Of a DNA stretch of 64,000 bases, positions 1 to 9,810 are shown in pieces; positions within the stretch are counted from its first letter, which is position 1; each line of letters opens with the position of its first letter. Where the stretch lies: positions 62,001 to 126,000 of the forward strand of contig JAUIAM010000008.1 in the NCBI GenBank assembly GCA_030425485.1, in the 5' to 3' direction. This stretch comes from Verrucomicrobiia bacterium (GTDB lineage Bacteria > Verrucomicrobiota > Verrucomicrobiia > Opitutales > Cerasicoccaceae). Position numbers and translations under genes: made by a program. The notes under the pieces were generated by a model. The model searched no databases, was not told the DNA's origin, and worked only from the letters and a program-made list of their open reading frames with translations.

Positions 1-2849
1 CGGACACTGTCGTTCAAGTTCCTCAGAATGAGGGCATTCCTTCCAGCCGCTAATTTAATGGTTACCGGATTAAGTAAGCCAGGGCGAACCCATGTCCAAA
101 CCCGCTCCGATGCCTCTTCATCAGAAGTCAGCACCGCATCTGGGATATTTATATCTGTTATTCCACCGCCGAGTTCTCCAACGATTTCTTGATTCAACTC
201 AATCAGTACGTTGTGGGGCATTTCAAGATCGCGTTTGCCAGGACCTCGCTGCAAATAACGAAGCCAGAATACAACCTCGGCAGGTTCCTGAAGCACAAAC
301 TCCCAGCAAACCGAATTGGATTGGGAATCAAGAGGAACAACGTACTTATCTGAAAGCAAACCGTAGGCCTCTCCCTCTTCAAATTTCCCTGCTAACTCAG
401 CATCCGAAAATTCTAGTAACAGTTCCAACTTCTCTTGCGTGTCCGCATCAACTTTAACTTGGGTGTAGGCTGGAGCACCCACATTACCACGAAGATCAAC
501 GGCAGCTACCGCGTAGAAATACTCATCACCTGGCAGCAACCCCCAATCGACCCATTCTGTTTCTGACGTCGAGCCTAGTAAATTGCGCTCATTCAGTGTG
601 GGTATGCCCGCCGTGCTGACGTAGATATTATAGTGAGACAGGCGTGCGTCATCTGCTGTATCCCACTTCAACAGGGCAGTTGCCGGGCCAATCAAACGAG
701 ACTCCAACGCATTTACCTTCGGTAGAAGAGGTTGAGCATTTAACTCGTTTAGGTCAGGGGCATATTGCAGATCCGAGCTTACACATAGCACGTCAACGTC
801 GACGCCATGCTCTTTTAAAGTAATTTCAAGTGTTTCCAGTTCAGACTCACGATAAAGCCTGTCCGAGGCAACCCAGGCCCAATCACTAGAGGTAAACGCC
901 AACGGCTCATAGGCTTCGCCCGCTCTCAATCCGGCTATTCCTTGACCAGCTTCTGGCTTATCGCGACGCCCCCTAAGCCAAAGTCGATAGGAACCTTCGG
1001 GCATAGGAGGAACTTCAATGGGGAAACTGGCCTCGTCAGCATCCGGGTGAAGTCGGATATAGCGGAAATCCGAAGCATCACTACGGTCAAACCCAAAGGT
1101 TAGTTCCCTCTCAGCAGACAACCAGTTCCAGTAATCATCCAGCATCCTTTCTGGCTCTATGAAGACAGTACGCTCCACAACTGGACTCACAGGTTCCTGC
1201 ACTTGGGCATATCCGCTTTCCAGTCCGCTGAATTCAACAGAAGTGACGGCAAACCAAGTACCGTTCCCACGCAATGAGTCCGGCATGCTCCATCGACTGG
1301 TCTCTATAATTTCGTCTGACACGAGTTTATACGGACCCTGCTCGGAATCGGATGCATACACAAGATAACCGCGGATCTCTTTGTGTGCAGCCGGATCATC
1401 CCACTCCAGCCATTCAACCCCATCTTCACGAACTTGTCGTACATTTTCCGGAGGCTGAGGTTTTCCGATGACCGCGATGTAGTTTCGGAAAAAGCCATCT
1501 TGGCTTGAGCCATAATGTATCTTGGTGCCATCGGGACTCAGCATGGTAAAGTCCGCCCCCACATAGGTTCCATATGGCTCGTGACGTGTATTCACTACCG
1601 TGTTTATCGTATCATCAACAAAAACCTGTACAATATCATGGGCCTGCTCACCTTTATGGTAAGTCATCCAATCGTGCCCTTGTACCCAAGACATAAAGTA
1701 GCGAGGGTCACTACCAAAATGAATATGGTACAAATGACTATCGCTACCAACATAGCGAAACTCTTCAGGCTCACTCATCTCCAGGCTTGTAAGATAATAG
1801 CCGTCCCCTTCCCAATGATCCCGAGCCTCAAAACGACCATCGCTTGAGACCATGCTATGCCCATGTGTGGACTCAGGAAGAGTAAGGTAAACTTGAAAAA
1901 GTCCTTCCAGTGTATCGGCTGACATCACCTTAAAATCAGGCCAGCCGTCTTCGACGCCAGGAATCTCCGAAGTGCTCTCCAGATATTGCAGAAGGTAGGC
2001 TTCATCGCCACGTGCAGGCGCAATCACATATTCCGATGTTCCGCTCTCTACATCAATCAATAGACCTACCCGCAGCCGTATCCATCCCTGCCTATCGCTA
2101 CGGGATGCATTCACATCCGGAACGAACCAATCCTCCTTGCCAGAGGCAGTTCTCGTCGCATAGGTGAGACTGGTTGGCCCGGGAGGCTTACTTCCAAATG
2201 CAAGCGCAGGGCTCCCTGAGGCCGCCATCACATTCACATCAGCCTTAAGCCAAATCCCGGCTTCAGGCAGGTCAACGAAGATACACTCCCCGCCGTCTGT
2301 ATAGCCAAATATCCGCTCTCCGCGAATAGGCCTCCACCTTGCCACAACCTTACGCTGTTGTGTACGCAGATTGCAGGACTCCAACACGCCTGGCCTGTGG
2401 TCCATATATACATCCGGATCTGTTGCCGACCAAATGGGATGCCTTCCCTTTAGATCAATAGGATAGAGCTTGGAAAAAGTAGCGTCACTAACCCAGTTTC
2501 GATGCATTCCTCCCGAATCGGGCAATGGCCGGTAACTCCTGAGAAACAGCCTGGACCCGTTGGCGTTCCATGCGGAAAACACAGATGTCGTCCAGGAGAA
2601 ATCGGCTGCTGGGGCATCATCCATACGCCACACTTCGGTGCCATACTCAGGGTCATGCGTGCGCCTGCTCCCCAGAAGGTAGTACCCATCCCTCCATGTC
2701 GATTCGTAGGGTTTAATGCCCGAGCGAATCGGCGTAACCCCGTTTATCCGCGAGCTTACGCCAGTTTCAATTGTCTCTGATTGGGCAGGTACCATTCCTA
2801 TCATCAGGATGACATTTAACGAGAGAGTAAGAGTGCTATGCTTAATCAC
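1..2849 (-). CDS. Secreted beta-propeller / fibronectin type III protein, cut by the left window edge
   Basis: An uninterrupted minus-strand frame of about 949 codons runs from a GTG at 2849 off the left edge, so the C terminus is missing. An in-frame TAA lies shortly upstream of the GTG, and only this start gives a plausible signal peptide (hydrophobic stretch ending near PAQS). The first roughly 450 residues have repeated WD/PD40-like blade features such as PDGTKIHYGSSQDG, resembling TolB or oligogalacturonate-lyase propellers. Two fibronectin type III-like segments follow (around PPENVRQVREDGVEWLEW, and later ALLKWDTADDARLSHYNIYV), with beta-sandwich segments between and after them. It is probably exported and glycan-related. 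I recognise no catalytic site. It precedes a PEP-CTERM gene and an FAD oxidoreductase on the same strand. Confidence 0.8.
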   Translation of the reverse strand, partial: MIKHSTLTLSLNVILMIGMVPAQSETIETGVSSRINGVTPIRSGIKPYESTWRDGYYLLGSRRTHDPEYGTEVWRMDDAPAADFSWTTSVFSAWNANGSRLFLRSYRPLPDSGGMHRNWVSDATFSKLYPIDLKGRHPIWSATDPDVYMDHRPGVLESCNLRTQQRKVVARWRPIRGERIFGYTDGGECIFVDLPEAGIWLKADVNVMAASGSPALAFGSKPPGPTSLTYATRTASGKEDWFVPDVNASRSDRQGWIRLRVGLLIDVESGTSEYVIAPARGDEAYLLQYLESTSEIPGVEDGWPDFKVMSADTLEGLFQVYLTLPESTHGHSMVSSDGRFEARDHWEGDGYYLTSLEMSEPEEFRYVGSDSHLYHIHFGSDPRYFMSWVQGHDWMTYHKGEQAHDIVQVFVDDTINTVVNTRHEPYGTYVGADFTMLSPDGTKIHYGSSQDGFFRNYIAVIGKPQPPENVRQVREDGVEWLEWDDPAAHKEIRGYLVYASDSEQGPYKLVSDEIIETSRWSMPDSLRGNGTWFAVTSVEFSGLESGYAQVQEPVSPVVERTVFIEPERMLDDYWNWLSAERELTFGFDRSDASDFRYIRLHPDADEASFPIEVPPMPEGSYRLWLRGRRDKPEAGQGIAGLRAGEAYEPLAFTSSDWAWVASDRLYRESELETLEITLKEHGVDVDVLCVSSDLQYAPDLNELNAQPLLPKVNALESRLIGPATALLKWDTADDARLSHYNIYVSTAGIPTLNERNLLGSTSETEWVDWGLLPGDEYFYAVAAVDLRGNVGAPAYTQVKVDADTQEKLELLLEFSDAELAGKFEEGEAYGLLSDKYVVPLDSQSNSVCWEFVLQEPAEVVFWLRYLQRGPGKRDLEMPHNVLIELNQEIVGELGGGITDINIPDAVLTSDEEASERVWTWVRPGLLNPVTIKLAAGRNALILRNLNDSV

Positions 2850-2964
2850 ACGAATAAGTTATAGAATAGATTAAACTATCATGGCTGGCATATCCAGTCA
2901 CTAGAAATGAAGCCAAGCGATGAGCGTAGGCTAAATCCACAACGCTTAACTAAAAGAACTTAAT

Positions 2965-3735
2965 TCATCGCCTTCTTGCAGCAACGAACAATATGATAAA
3001 AGCGCCCATCACGGCGGATGCGGTTGAAGGCTCAGGAATTGAAACTAAGCTATACGAGCTGTATCGCTCCTGGGCATCTGCATCCAATGACTGCCCTGAT
3101 CCAGACACAACCCAGCGAATGGCACTGATGTCAGGTGTAAATGCCCCCAAGTCGTAATCCGTAACAATTGCCTGGCCATTGACCGATGTGTTAATCGTGT
3201 TTTCTATGAAATCATAAAGCAAAGTATAAACCGCACTTCCACCGCCAATCACGGTGCCTGCCGAACCAGGCAAGTCGATGTAAGCATTATCTCTGTATGT
3301 GATCTTATAATCAACATCGCTTCCATCGTAATTGATGTCGAACCAGATATCACCCTCATACCCGATAGCGCCTGCAGCAGCATCTGACGAAAAGCCAAAC
3401 TTCAGGCTGGAGACATCGGCCGGATTTGCCGTGACCTGAAAGCGGATCTGCTCTTGGGCAGCCGGTAATTCAGTCAGGGTAAAGGGTACTGAAATATTGT
3501 TTCCCTTGCCCCTACTGTAAGTAGAGATATAGCCGTCACGATAGACCAGTGTATTCGCACTTGGCGAGGATACATAGTTTTTCGACAGGGAGCCTGACTG
3601 AACGGGGGTGCCGTTTACAGCGGTACCAGGTGTACGGCCCGTGAAGTCATCCTCCAGTAACACTAAGGCGGATAGCTGAAGTGCTGAGCCGAGCAAGACG
3701 GCTATGAGACAAGTAGTTATTCGGGTAGTTTTCAT
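2965..3735 (-). CDS. PEP-CTERM sorting domain protein
   Basis: The 256-residue protein has an N-terminal signal peptide (MKTTRITTCLIAVLLGSALQ, then LSA). Its C-terminal tail is a textbook PEP-CTERM: the motif IPEPSTAS, a hydrophobic helix (AVMGAFIILFVAA) and a basic end RRR. PEP-CTERM proteins are processed by an exosortase, which is not in this window. The body, starting at EDDFTGRTPGT, is beta-rich and resembles the laminin-G/concanavalin-like sandwiches common in verrucomicrobial PEP-CTERM proteins, but I cannot name a ligand. It lies between the cut-off propeller protein and the FAD oxidoreductase on the same strand. Confidence 0.85.
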   Translation of the reverse strand: MKTTRITTCLIAVLLGSALQLSALVLLEDDFTGRTPGTAVNGTPVQSGSLSKNYVSSPSANTLVYRDGYISTYSRGKGNNISVPFTLTELPAAQEQIRFQVTANPADVSSLKFGFSSDAAAGAIGYEGDIWFDINYDGSDVDYKITYRDNAYIDLPGSAGTVIGGGSAVYTLLYDFIENTINTSVNGQAIVTDYDLGAFTPDISAIRWVVSGSGQSLDADAQERYSSYSLVSIPEPSTASAVMGAFIILFVAARRR

Positions 3736-3833
3736 TCTATATGCTTTCTGTTTATACTGTGTTGATTTTTAGCTGCTGATAAATTGGGCAAGGTCAGTGA
3801 TATTAAATCCAGGATTGCCAGGGTAATGGAATT

Positions 3834-5144
3834 TCACAGGCACATATCTCCGATTGCGTATTGAATCTTTTCCAGCACCCATTGATACGGGATTTCCTCC
3901 GGAGATTTCCTGTTCCGACTCGCCATAGCTGCAAGTGCGCCCGCTGCCTCACCCATAGGTACCGCATTTCCAGTTACTCGATAACTCGAATGCGCAATAA
4001 AGTCTCCACTCACACAGCGTCCGGCCATCAACAAACCCTTTATATCGCGAGCAATCAGTGATCGAAGCGGGATATCGTAGGGGCGAGCATGCGTTTTAAC
4101 CTCTTCCATAGCCGTACCCTCAGCCGGGTCCGTGTTATGAACATCCACTCCGAATGTCACACGGCAAACACCGTCATCATGCGCTCTACCATGAATCAGA
4201 TCATCTTCTGTAACACGGTAATGCCCATGTATACGACGCCCCTCTCGAACACCAATTTGACCCGCAGTCTGTATAAGCCGTATGTCGGCCCATTCTCCGC
4301 CTAGAGATCTCAGTGCGTCCACCAGCTTATTGATCTCAGCCCGAGCTTTGAACGTAGCCATCGTGACATCCTCTGAGCTCAGCGCCGAATAGCCATATTC
4401 ATGGTTCGCTATTAAGATAAATACCTGATCGAAAAGGTGAAGTAATATCGGCTGCGAATAAGAAGGAGACATACCAGCCCGGAGGAACTCGCGGTATAGC
4501 CGTCCCTTTGGGTCAATCAAACCTCCACCCATGAAGGGTCTAACACGTTCAGGGTCAAGGCCCGTAACCATCGCGACCATCCCCATAGGCTGACATTCAC
4601 CCGTCTCGGGCTTGCCTAGATCATACTCACACCCGGCAAGGGCAGCCAAATCCCCGTCGCCGGTACAATCCACAAAACAATCTGCGCTCCATGCCTGACG
4701 GCCACTCTTGGATTCAGTTATGACATGTGATAAGCGCCCACGCTCGATATTTGCAGCCACGACTCTTGTGTGCAGTTGTACGTCTACACCCGCAGCCAAC
4801 ACCATCTCCTCCAGGACCTGCTTCATCTTCTCCACATCAAATGCAACACCATTTACGGAGCGCTGCATTTTCATGTGCTGACTGCTGGCCTGAAGCGTCT
4901 CCAGCAACTCATACATTAATCCCCCCTTGCTGTCCGCATCGATTATCCAAGCGAGCATGCCGGACGTCCATACCCCTCCCAGGCAACCAGCCGATTCGAG
5001 CAGTAAGGTGCGGGATCCTGATCGCGCTGACGAAATTGCGGCAGAGACACCCGCTGGACCAGCCCCGCATACGATAACATCATATCCAGATATCTCAGGT
5101 AAGGACTTTGCTTCTTCAATATAGCTATTAAGTGTTTTACGCAT
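3834..5144 (-). CDS. FAD-dependent oxidoreductase (FAD_oxidored / PF12831 type)
   Basis: The protein is 436 residues from the ATG at 5144. A TTG at 5162 would add six residues but is less likely, and neither start has a good ribosome site. The N terminus carries a Rossmann dinucleotide-binding site (YDVIVCGAGPAGVSAA, then LLLESAGCLGG). Later blocks CFVDCTGDGDLAALAG and LMAGRCVSGDFIAHSSYR are typical of this family, often found beside polysaccharide-use genes in Verrucomicrobiota and Planctomycetes. There is no signal peptide, so it is probably cytoplasmic. It likely oxidises a sugar or sugar-derived substrate, but the substrate cannot be read from the sequence. It is the upstream member of a minus-strand set with the PEP-CTERM and propeller genes. 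Confidence 0.85.
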   Translation of the reverse strand: MRKTLNSYIEEAKSLPEISGYDVIVCGAGPAGVSAAISSARSGSRTLLLESAGCLGGVWTSGMLAWIIDADSKGGLMYELLETLQASSQHMKMQRSVNGVAFDVEKMKQVLEEMVLAAGVDVQLHTRVVAANIERGRLSHVITESKSGRQAWSADCFVDCTGDGDLAALAGCEYDLGKPETGECQPMGMVAMVTGLDPERVRPFMGGGLIDPKGRLYREFLRAGMSPSYSQPILLHLFDQVFILIANHEYGYSALSSEDVTMATFKARAEINKLVDALRSLGGEWADIRLIQTAGQIGVREGRRIHGHYRVTEDDLIHGRAHDDGVCRVTFGVDVHNTDPAEGTAMEEVKTHARPYDIPLRSLIARDIKGLLMAGRCVSGDFIAHSSYRVTGNAVPMGEAAGALAAMASRNRKSPEEIPYQWVLEKIQYAIGDMCL

Positions 5145-5235
5145 AACGACTCGATCTACCAAATAGCGTATTGATTGTATGTTTTGCGTACAAACTCGCC
5201 GTCATTCATATCGCTGAACTACGGCATGCCGATAA

Positions 5236-5421
5236 GCTCCGGCATTGCAGGCACGGCCTCGGAGAAGGCATCTGTTCGAAAGCCTGTACCGCACCCACCG
5301 CACCGAACTGAAAACCATTGGCTCACGGCTGATCAAGCTGCTCCAGAAAGCTTCGCTCGACATCTCCGGAAGTCGCGAGCCTGCCAGCCCCGTCTGTTAC
5401 ATGCCGCCGGTAGAGGCCTGA
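5236..5421 (+). pseudogene. C-terminal remnant of an unidentified gene
   Basis: This open plus-strand frame has no start codon and ends at a TGA. It encodes a charged, helix-like segment (HLFESLYRTHRTELKTIGSR, followed by LIKLLQKASLDI) that looks like real protein. The sequence directly upstream is the 5' end of the divergent FAD oxidoreductase, so the rest of the gene is absent. I do not recognise the family. It is probably the stump left by a deletion or rearrangement. A chance open frame is the main alternative. Confidence 0.35.
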
Positions 5422-5461
5422 GCGTCCCTTTTATAAATGAAATAGGAGCTTACGCAAAAAT

Positions 5462-5480
5462 AATATCGGTTTACGATATT
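5462..5480. promoter_or_regulatory. Perfect 7-bp inverted repeat upstream of the chloride channel gene
   Basis: AATATCG and CGATATT flank a 5-base spacer, about 150 bases upstream of the clc-type gene. The symmetry suits a dimeric repressor operator, although a small hairpin is possible. No regulator gene is adjacent. Confidence 0.4.
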
Positions 5481-5630
5481 GTTCTGGATTATTTCGGGTA
5501 AAGGCTTTTGATGGCAAACCTTCATGGTTTCAGAATCGGCCTCAGAACATCGCAGTCCCTCAACGAACAGCCCGGCAGGGCTTTGTCCGCTCGCCTACTA
5601 CGGTGCGGAAGCAGCACGTAAACCGCTCAA

Positions 5631-7442
5631 ATGAAAGTGCATTCAAGACCCCACATGAACGGAAACGCGCCCGCCGCCATGACTGCCAACACTCAGCCCC
5701 CAACCGACAAGCGACTGATAATGCTGAGCGCGCTAGCCATTCCGGTCGCCCTTTTATCGACATTGTCCGCCAAGGCGCTGCTCCTGCTGATTGCGGGCAT
5801 CACGCAGCTCATGTTCTACGGGCACTGGTCCTTCGAATGGATCGCGCCGGGTACATCCGTGCGCGGTGCCTGGGTCATTCTGATCCCTGCCTTCGGAGGC
5901 GGGGTGATCGCGCTCATGGCCCGCTTCGGCTCACGGGCGATCATCGGCCACGGGATTCCGGAAGTGATGCAGCAAGTTCTGGCCAACCGCAGCCGGATAT
6001 CCCCGCGAGTCGCGATTCTGAAACCGCTCTCGTCCGCCATCTCCATCGGCACCGGCGGTCCGTATGGGGCCGAAGGGCCCGTCATCGCCACCGGCAGCGC
6101 GATTGGCTCGCTGATCGGGCAAGTTGTCACCGTCACCGCGGTCGAACGCAAAACCCTGCTTTCGGCAGGAGCGGCAGCGGGTATGACCGCTGTGTTCGGC
6201 TGTCCGGTAGCCGCCACTCTTCTGGCAGTGGAGTTGCTGCTTTTTGAGTTGAACGCCCGGTCCATTGTCCCGGTCGCCATTGCCGCCGCGATTGCGCAGG
6301 CGCTCCGGTTTTCATGGGGCGGCCCCGCCGCCCTGTTTCCGCTCTCGACTTCGGACATCCAATCAAGTCCCGTTTCCTCGGCGGTTGCCTTCGCGCTCAT
6401 CGGCATCTGCGCGGGCATCCTTGCTGTTGCGGCCAATGCGGCCGTACACCGCTCGGAGCATCTCTTCTCCCGGCTCCCGATTCACTGGATGTGGAGCCCG
6501 GTACTGGGCGGGCTTGCCGTGGGCTTGCTCGGATGGATCGAACCACGTATCTTCGGAGCCGGTTATGATGTCATCGAAGCGCTTCTGAGAGCAGAGTATC
6601 CGCTCGCGGTTATCGCCCTTGTCTGTTCCCTGAAACTCCTGAGCTGGGTGCTGTCATTGGGCAGCGGCACCTCCGGCGGAACGCTCGCCCCCATGCTGAT
6701 TATCGGCGGTGGGCTCGGCGCTCTGGTGGGGGCGGCGTGTAACTGGATCGGCGGTGTTGAGATGTCTTTGGGACTGGCCGCCCTGGCAGGGATGACAGCG
6801 TTTTTTGCCAGCGGTTCGCGGGCGGTTTTTGCCTCCATCGTTCTCGCCGTGGAGATCACACAAGAGGCGATGGTGCTCTGGCCCGTCTCAATCGCTGCGG
6901 CGGCGGCCCTCGGGGTCGCTTACCTGCTGTCCCACCGCTCGATCATGTCCAGCCCTGTCGAGGGCCGGGGCCTGCGTGTGCCGATGAGCTTCGACGCCGA
7001 TATCTTCTCCCAACTCTCAGTTGGGCAGGTGATGGAACCGCCGGGCAACACGATTCCCGGGTCTATGATTGTGTCGAAACTGGCAGCGGCAATTGCTGAC
7101 CATGACCCCACGCTGAGTCGGCGCACGTCCCTGCTCGTAACAGACGACAAGGGGCAACTGGCGGGCATAATCACACGGAGCGATTTGTTCACCGCACTCC
7201 AGGCCGGGCAGGCGCACGTCGAGATAAGCCATATCATGACCCGCGAGCTTGTTTGCGCCTTTCCTGACGAATCCCTGCACGCTGTCATCGACCGCATGCA
7301 TACCCTTGGGATCGGCAGAGTCCCGGTGGTCACGCGAGACAATCCACAAAAGCTGGTCGGCTACCTCGGACGAACCGCCATCCTCGCGGCCCGTCAAAAA
7401 CACTGGAGCGAACAGAACCATCGAGAACGCGGCTGGCTGTAG
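5631..7442 (+). CDS. ClC-family chloride channel/antiporter with C-terminal CBS pair
   Basis: The protein has 603 residues with about ten hydrophobic segments. It shows the ClC selectivity-filter blocks GHGIPEV, GPYGAEGP and GGTLAPML in the right order. The glutamate of the GxEGP block is kept, as in gated channels and H+/Cl- exchangers. The last 130 or so residues form two CBS domains (SVGQVMEPPG onward and ISHIMTRELVCAF onward) that could bind adenine nucleotides. The role is anion movement across the inner membrane. Starts at 5655 and 5679 are also possible, as none has a clear ribosome site. This stretch looks more GC-rich than the genes before it. Confidence 0.9.
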   Translation: MKVHSRPHMNGNAPAAMTANTQPPTDKRLIMLSALAIPVALLSTLSAKALLLLIAGITQLMFYGHWSFEWIAPGTSVRGAWVILIPAFGGGVIALMARFGSRAIIGHGIPEVMQQVLANRSRISPRVAILKPLSSAISIGTGGPYGAEGPVIATGSAIGSLIGQVVTVTAVERKTLLSAGAAAGMTAVFGCPVAATLLAVELLLFELNARSIVPVAIAAAIAQALRFSWGGPAALFPLSTSDIQSSPVSSAVAFALIGICAGILAVAANAAVHRSEHLFSRLPIHWMWSPVLGGLAVGLLGWIEPRIFGAGYDVIEALLRAEYPLAVIALVCSLKLLSWVLSLGSGTSGGTLAPMLIIGGGLGALVGAACNWIGGVEMSLGLAALAGMTAFFASGSRAVFASIVLAVEITQEAMVLWPVSIAAAAALGVAYLLSHRSIMSSPVEGRGLRVPMSFDADIFSQLSVGQVMEPPGNTIPGSMIVSKLAAAIADHDPTLSRRTSLLVTDDKGQLAGIITRSDLFTALQAGQAHVEISHIMTRELVCAFPDESLHAVIDRMHTLGIGRVPVVTRDNPQKLVGYLGRTAILAARQKHWSEQNHRERGWL

Positions 7443-7711
7443 CACCCGAGTTGCGGTACCTTCAAGTCTGTGACTTGATCCATGCCGTGATGACTGGATA
7501 GTCGGCATGCCCGCGTTTAAGACACTGCAAACGGGCCTGGCGTTTTCGCTGAGTGCGGACGTGGGGCCGAACTGAGCCTCGGTCTGCCCATGCGCAGATC
7601 GTAATGAGCGTGGCCATAATTTACACGAAACGCCGTCATAAGCATCGTTTCTCACTTTTCTTTGAATGACGAGGGACCTAGGGTAGGTGGAAACGACCTG
7701 CTCTTTCACTC

Positions 7712-8815
7712 ATGTTGACGCCAACTAATGCCGCCGAACGCCATCGCCTTTTCTGGGGTCTTCAGTGCGCTGGCTGGGGCGGGACCTTGTTACTGGGCCT
7801 GGCCTTTGTCAGCACCGGTTACCTGCCATGGTGGGATGCATTGATCATCGGACTGTTCCGGACCGGGTTCGGCTTCGGGGCAACCTGCCTGTTGCGGCTG
7901 GGGTACCGTTGGTTGCGCCTGCATCCCGGCAACGTCTGGGCCTGGGGCGGGGGCATTTTTGTGTTCTGCGGGGTATTGGCGGGCATCGACTGTCTACTGA
8001 CAACGTCTGTCGTCGGGCAGGCGGGAGTCGATCTTTCCCATCCAAAGGTCGCCCAGTTCCTGGATGGGAGCCTGATCCTGCGCTGGCTGCTGTACTGGCT
8101 GTGGTCGGTGCTTTACTTCGGCATCACTCACGCGCTGGATATGCAGCGCACCCGTGTCCAGTTGGCCGAGGCCGAAGCCGCCGCCCGTACGAGCGAACTC
8201 CAGGCGCTGCGCGCTCAGATCAATCCGCACTTTTTGTTCAATGCGCTTGGCTCTATTCTGGCGGACTCGGAAAACCCCGCCACCGTCCGCCATCTCACGC
8301 TGGCCCTGTCCGACTACCTGCGCTTTTCCTTCCAGGTGCACGGGGACTATGAACCCTTGGGCACCGAGCTGCACGCGCTCGAAAATTACCTGCGCGTGGA
8401 AAAGGCGCGCTTCGAGGAAAATCTCGAATACCGGATCGATGTTCCGACCGTTCTCCGCCAGAGCCCAGTCCCGCCCGCGCTGGTCCTGCCCCTCCTGGAG
8501 AACGCCATCAAGTATGGACAGCGCTCAAGCATCCGCCCCTTGCGCCTGGCGATTTCCGCGCAAAGAGCCGATGGGGAACTCCATGTCGCGGTCACCAATA
8601 CCGGCGAATGGATCGAAGAGACAGATAGCGCCTCGACCCGCACCGGACTGGCGAACTTGCGTCGCCGCCTGGAACTGCTTTATGGAAACCGGGCCAGGCT
8701 GATCACGGAACACGGAAACGGGGAAGTCTGCGTCTGCGTCTTTCTTCCGTTAGCGGAGGGCAACGGCAAGGGTCAGGCCGCCCTTGAGCACTCCCGGGAA
8801 GCCGTCACCTCATGA
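7712..8815 (+). CDS. LytS/YehU-type sensor histidine kinase
   Basis: The protein is 367 residues. The N-terminal half contains about four hydrophobic segments and has no recognisable extracellular sensor domain. The His_kinase domain (PF06580) begins near residue 160 with QALRAQINPHFLFNALGSIL, and His173 is the probable phosphorylation site. The ATP-binding part includes LVLPLLENAIKYG (N-box) and TGLANLRRRLELLYG. Its stop overlaps the next gene's start (ATGA), so it is co-translated with the LytTR regulator. The signal is unknown. The downstream sulfatase is a possible target by position only. Confidence 0.93.
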   Translation: MLTPTNAAERHRLFWGLQCAGWGGTLLLGLAFVSTGYLPWWDALIIGLFRTGFGFGATCLLRLGYRWLRLHPGNVWAWGGGIFVFCGVLAGIDCLLTTSVVGQAGVDLSHPKVAQFLDGSLILRWLLYWLWSVLYFGITHALDMQRTRVQLAEAEAAARTSELQALRAQINPHFLFNALGSILADSENPATVRHLTLALSDYLRFSFQVHGDYEPLGTELHALENYLRVEKARFEENLEYRIDVPTVLRQSPVPPALVLPLLENAIKYGQRSSIRPLRLAISAQRADGELHVAVTNTGEWIEETDSASTRTGLANLRRRLELLYGNRARLITEHGNGEVCVCVFLPLAEGNGKGQAALEHSREAVTS

Positions 8816-9594
8816 AAGTCCTGCGCGCCCTGATTGTTGACGACGAACGTCCGGCACGCCGCTGGCTGCGCGACCTGCTGCTCGCCCACCCCGAGATTCA
8901 GGTCGTCGGCGAAGCCGACGGCGTCAACGCCGCCCTCGACCGGGCCGGTGAACTGGAGCCGGACGTACTCTTCCTCGACGTGCAGATGCCGCCTGGCAGC
9001 GGATTCGATGTACTGCCTCATTTAAAAATCCGTCCCAGGATCGTTTTTGTCACCGCCTACGAAACGTTCGCCGTCAGGGCTTTTGATGCGAACGCCCTCG
9101 ACTACCTGTTGAAGCCGGTCCATCCCGATCGCCTCGCTGAAACCGTCCGGCGCCTGCTCACTGACGTGGAAAAGGAAGCATCCACGCCATCCCCCGGAGA
9201 AGTCGCTCCACCCGCCGAAGCCTCCCGATCGGATGAGCCCCAGCTTTCGCTCAAAGACTATGTCCCCCTGCGCGATCGCGGGCTCTTGCGTGTCGTCAGT
9301 GTCGCCGACATCGCCGCTATCGAGGCCGAGGGCGCGTATTCGCGGATCATGATCAGCGGGCAGGAGCCGATGCTGGTGCTGCCTTCGATCGGAGAATGGG
9401 AGTGCCGCCTGCCCGCGCCGCCGTTTCACCGCCTCGACCGTTCCCGCCTGGTCAACCTCTCATCAGTGGCCGAAGTCAAGGCCCTCACCCGTGATCGCGC
9501 GGATGTTACCCTGCGCGGAATCGCCTCCTCTCTGTCTTTGGGCCGCGCCGGCTCGCGGCGCCTGAGGAAGCTGTTGTCCCAGCTCCACGCCTGA
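8812..9594 (+). CDS. LytTR-family response regulator
   Basis: The protein is 260 residues. A receiver domain (about residues 4-120) has the acidic pair Asp10-Asp11, the phosphoacceptor Asp56 in LFLDVQMPPGSG, and the conserved Lys in YLLKPVHPDRLAE. A proline-rich linker leads to a C-terminal LytTR DNA-binding domain (about 155-255, from VPLRDRGLLRVVSVADIAAI to the basic end). It is the partner of the LytS-like kinase, whose stop codon overlaps its start by four bases. LytTR proteins bind direct repeats upstream of their target genes. I could not identify such a site with confidence. Confidence 0.93.
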   Translation: MKVLRALIVDDERPARRWLRDLLLAHPEIQVVGEADGVNAALDRAGELEPDVLFLDVQMPPGSGFDVLPHLKIRPRIVFVTAYETFAVRAFDANALDYLLKPVHPDRLAETVRRLLTDVEKEASTPSPGEVAPPAEASRSDEPQLSLKDYVPLRDRGLLRVVSVADIAAIEAEGAYSRIMISGQEPMLVLPSIGEWECRLPAPPFHRLDRSRLVNLSSVAEVKALTRDRADVTLRGIASSLSLGRAGSRRLRKLLSQLHA

Positions 9595-9810
9595 ACGGAC
9601 AGTAAGGCCGCTGCAGCCTGCCGGGATGCGTGCCATTAGCTGGCTGATTCGTGCATGCCAGCGCCCGTTTCATGCAAGTTCTCGTGACAAATGGCCCTGT
9701 CGCAGTCAGGTACAGAGGTGTTCTGTTCTGCTTTCGCTCTCACAGCCCCGAAGGCAGTTCAATCACACATCCAGCAAGCCTCTCCGCCCTCTCTGAACGC
9801 ACTCCAATCT

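Noticed and set aside
5816-6436. Antisense open frames within the ClC channel gene
   Set aside because: They are by-products of high GC content; the ClC selectivity motifs are on the plus strand.
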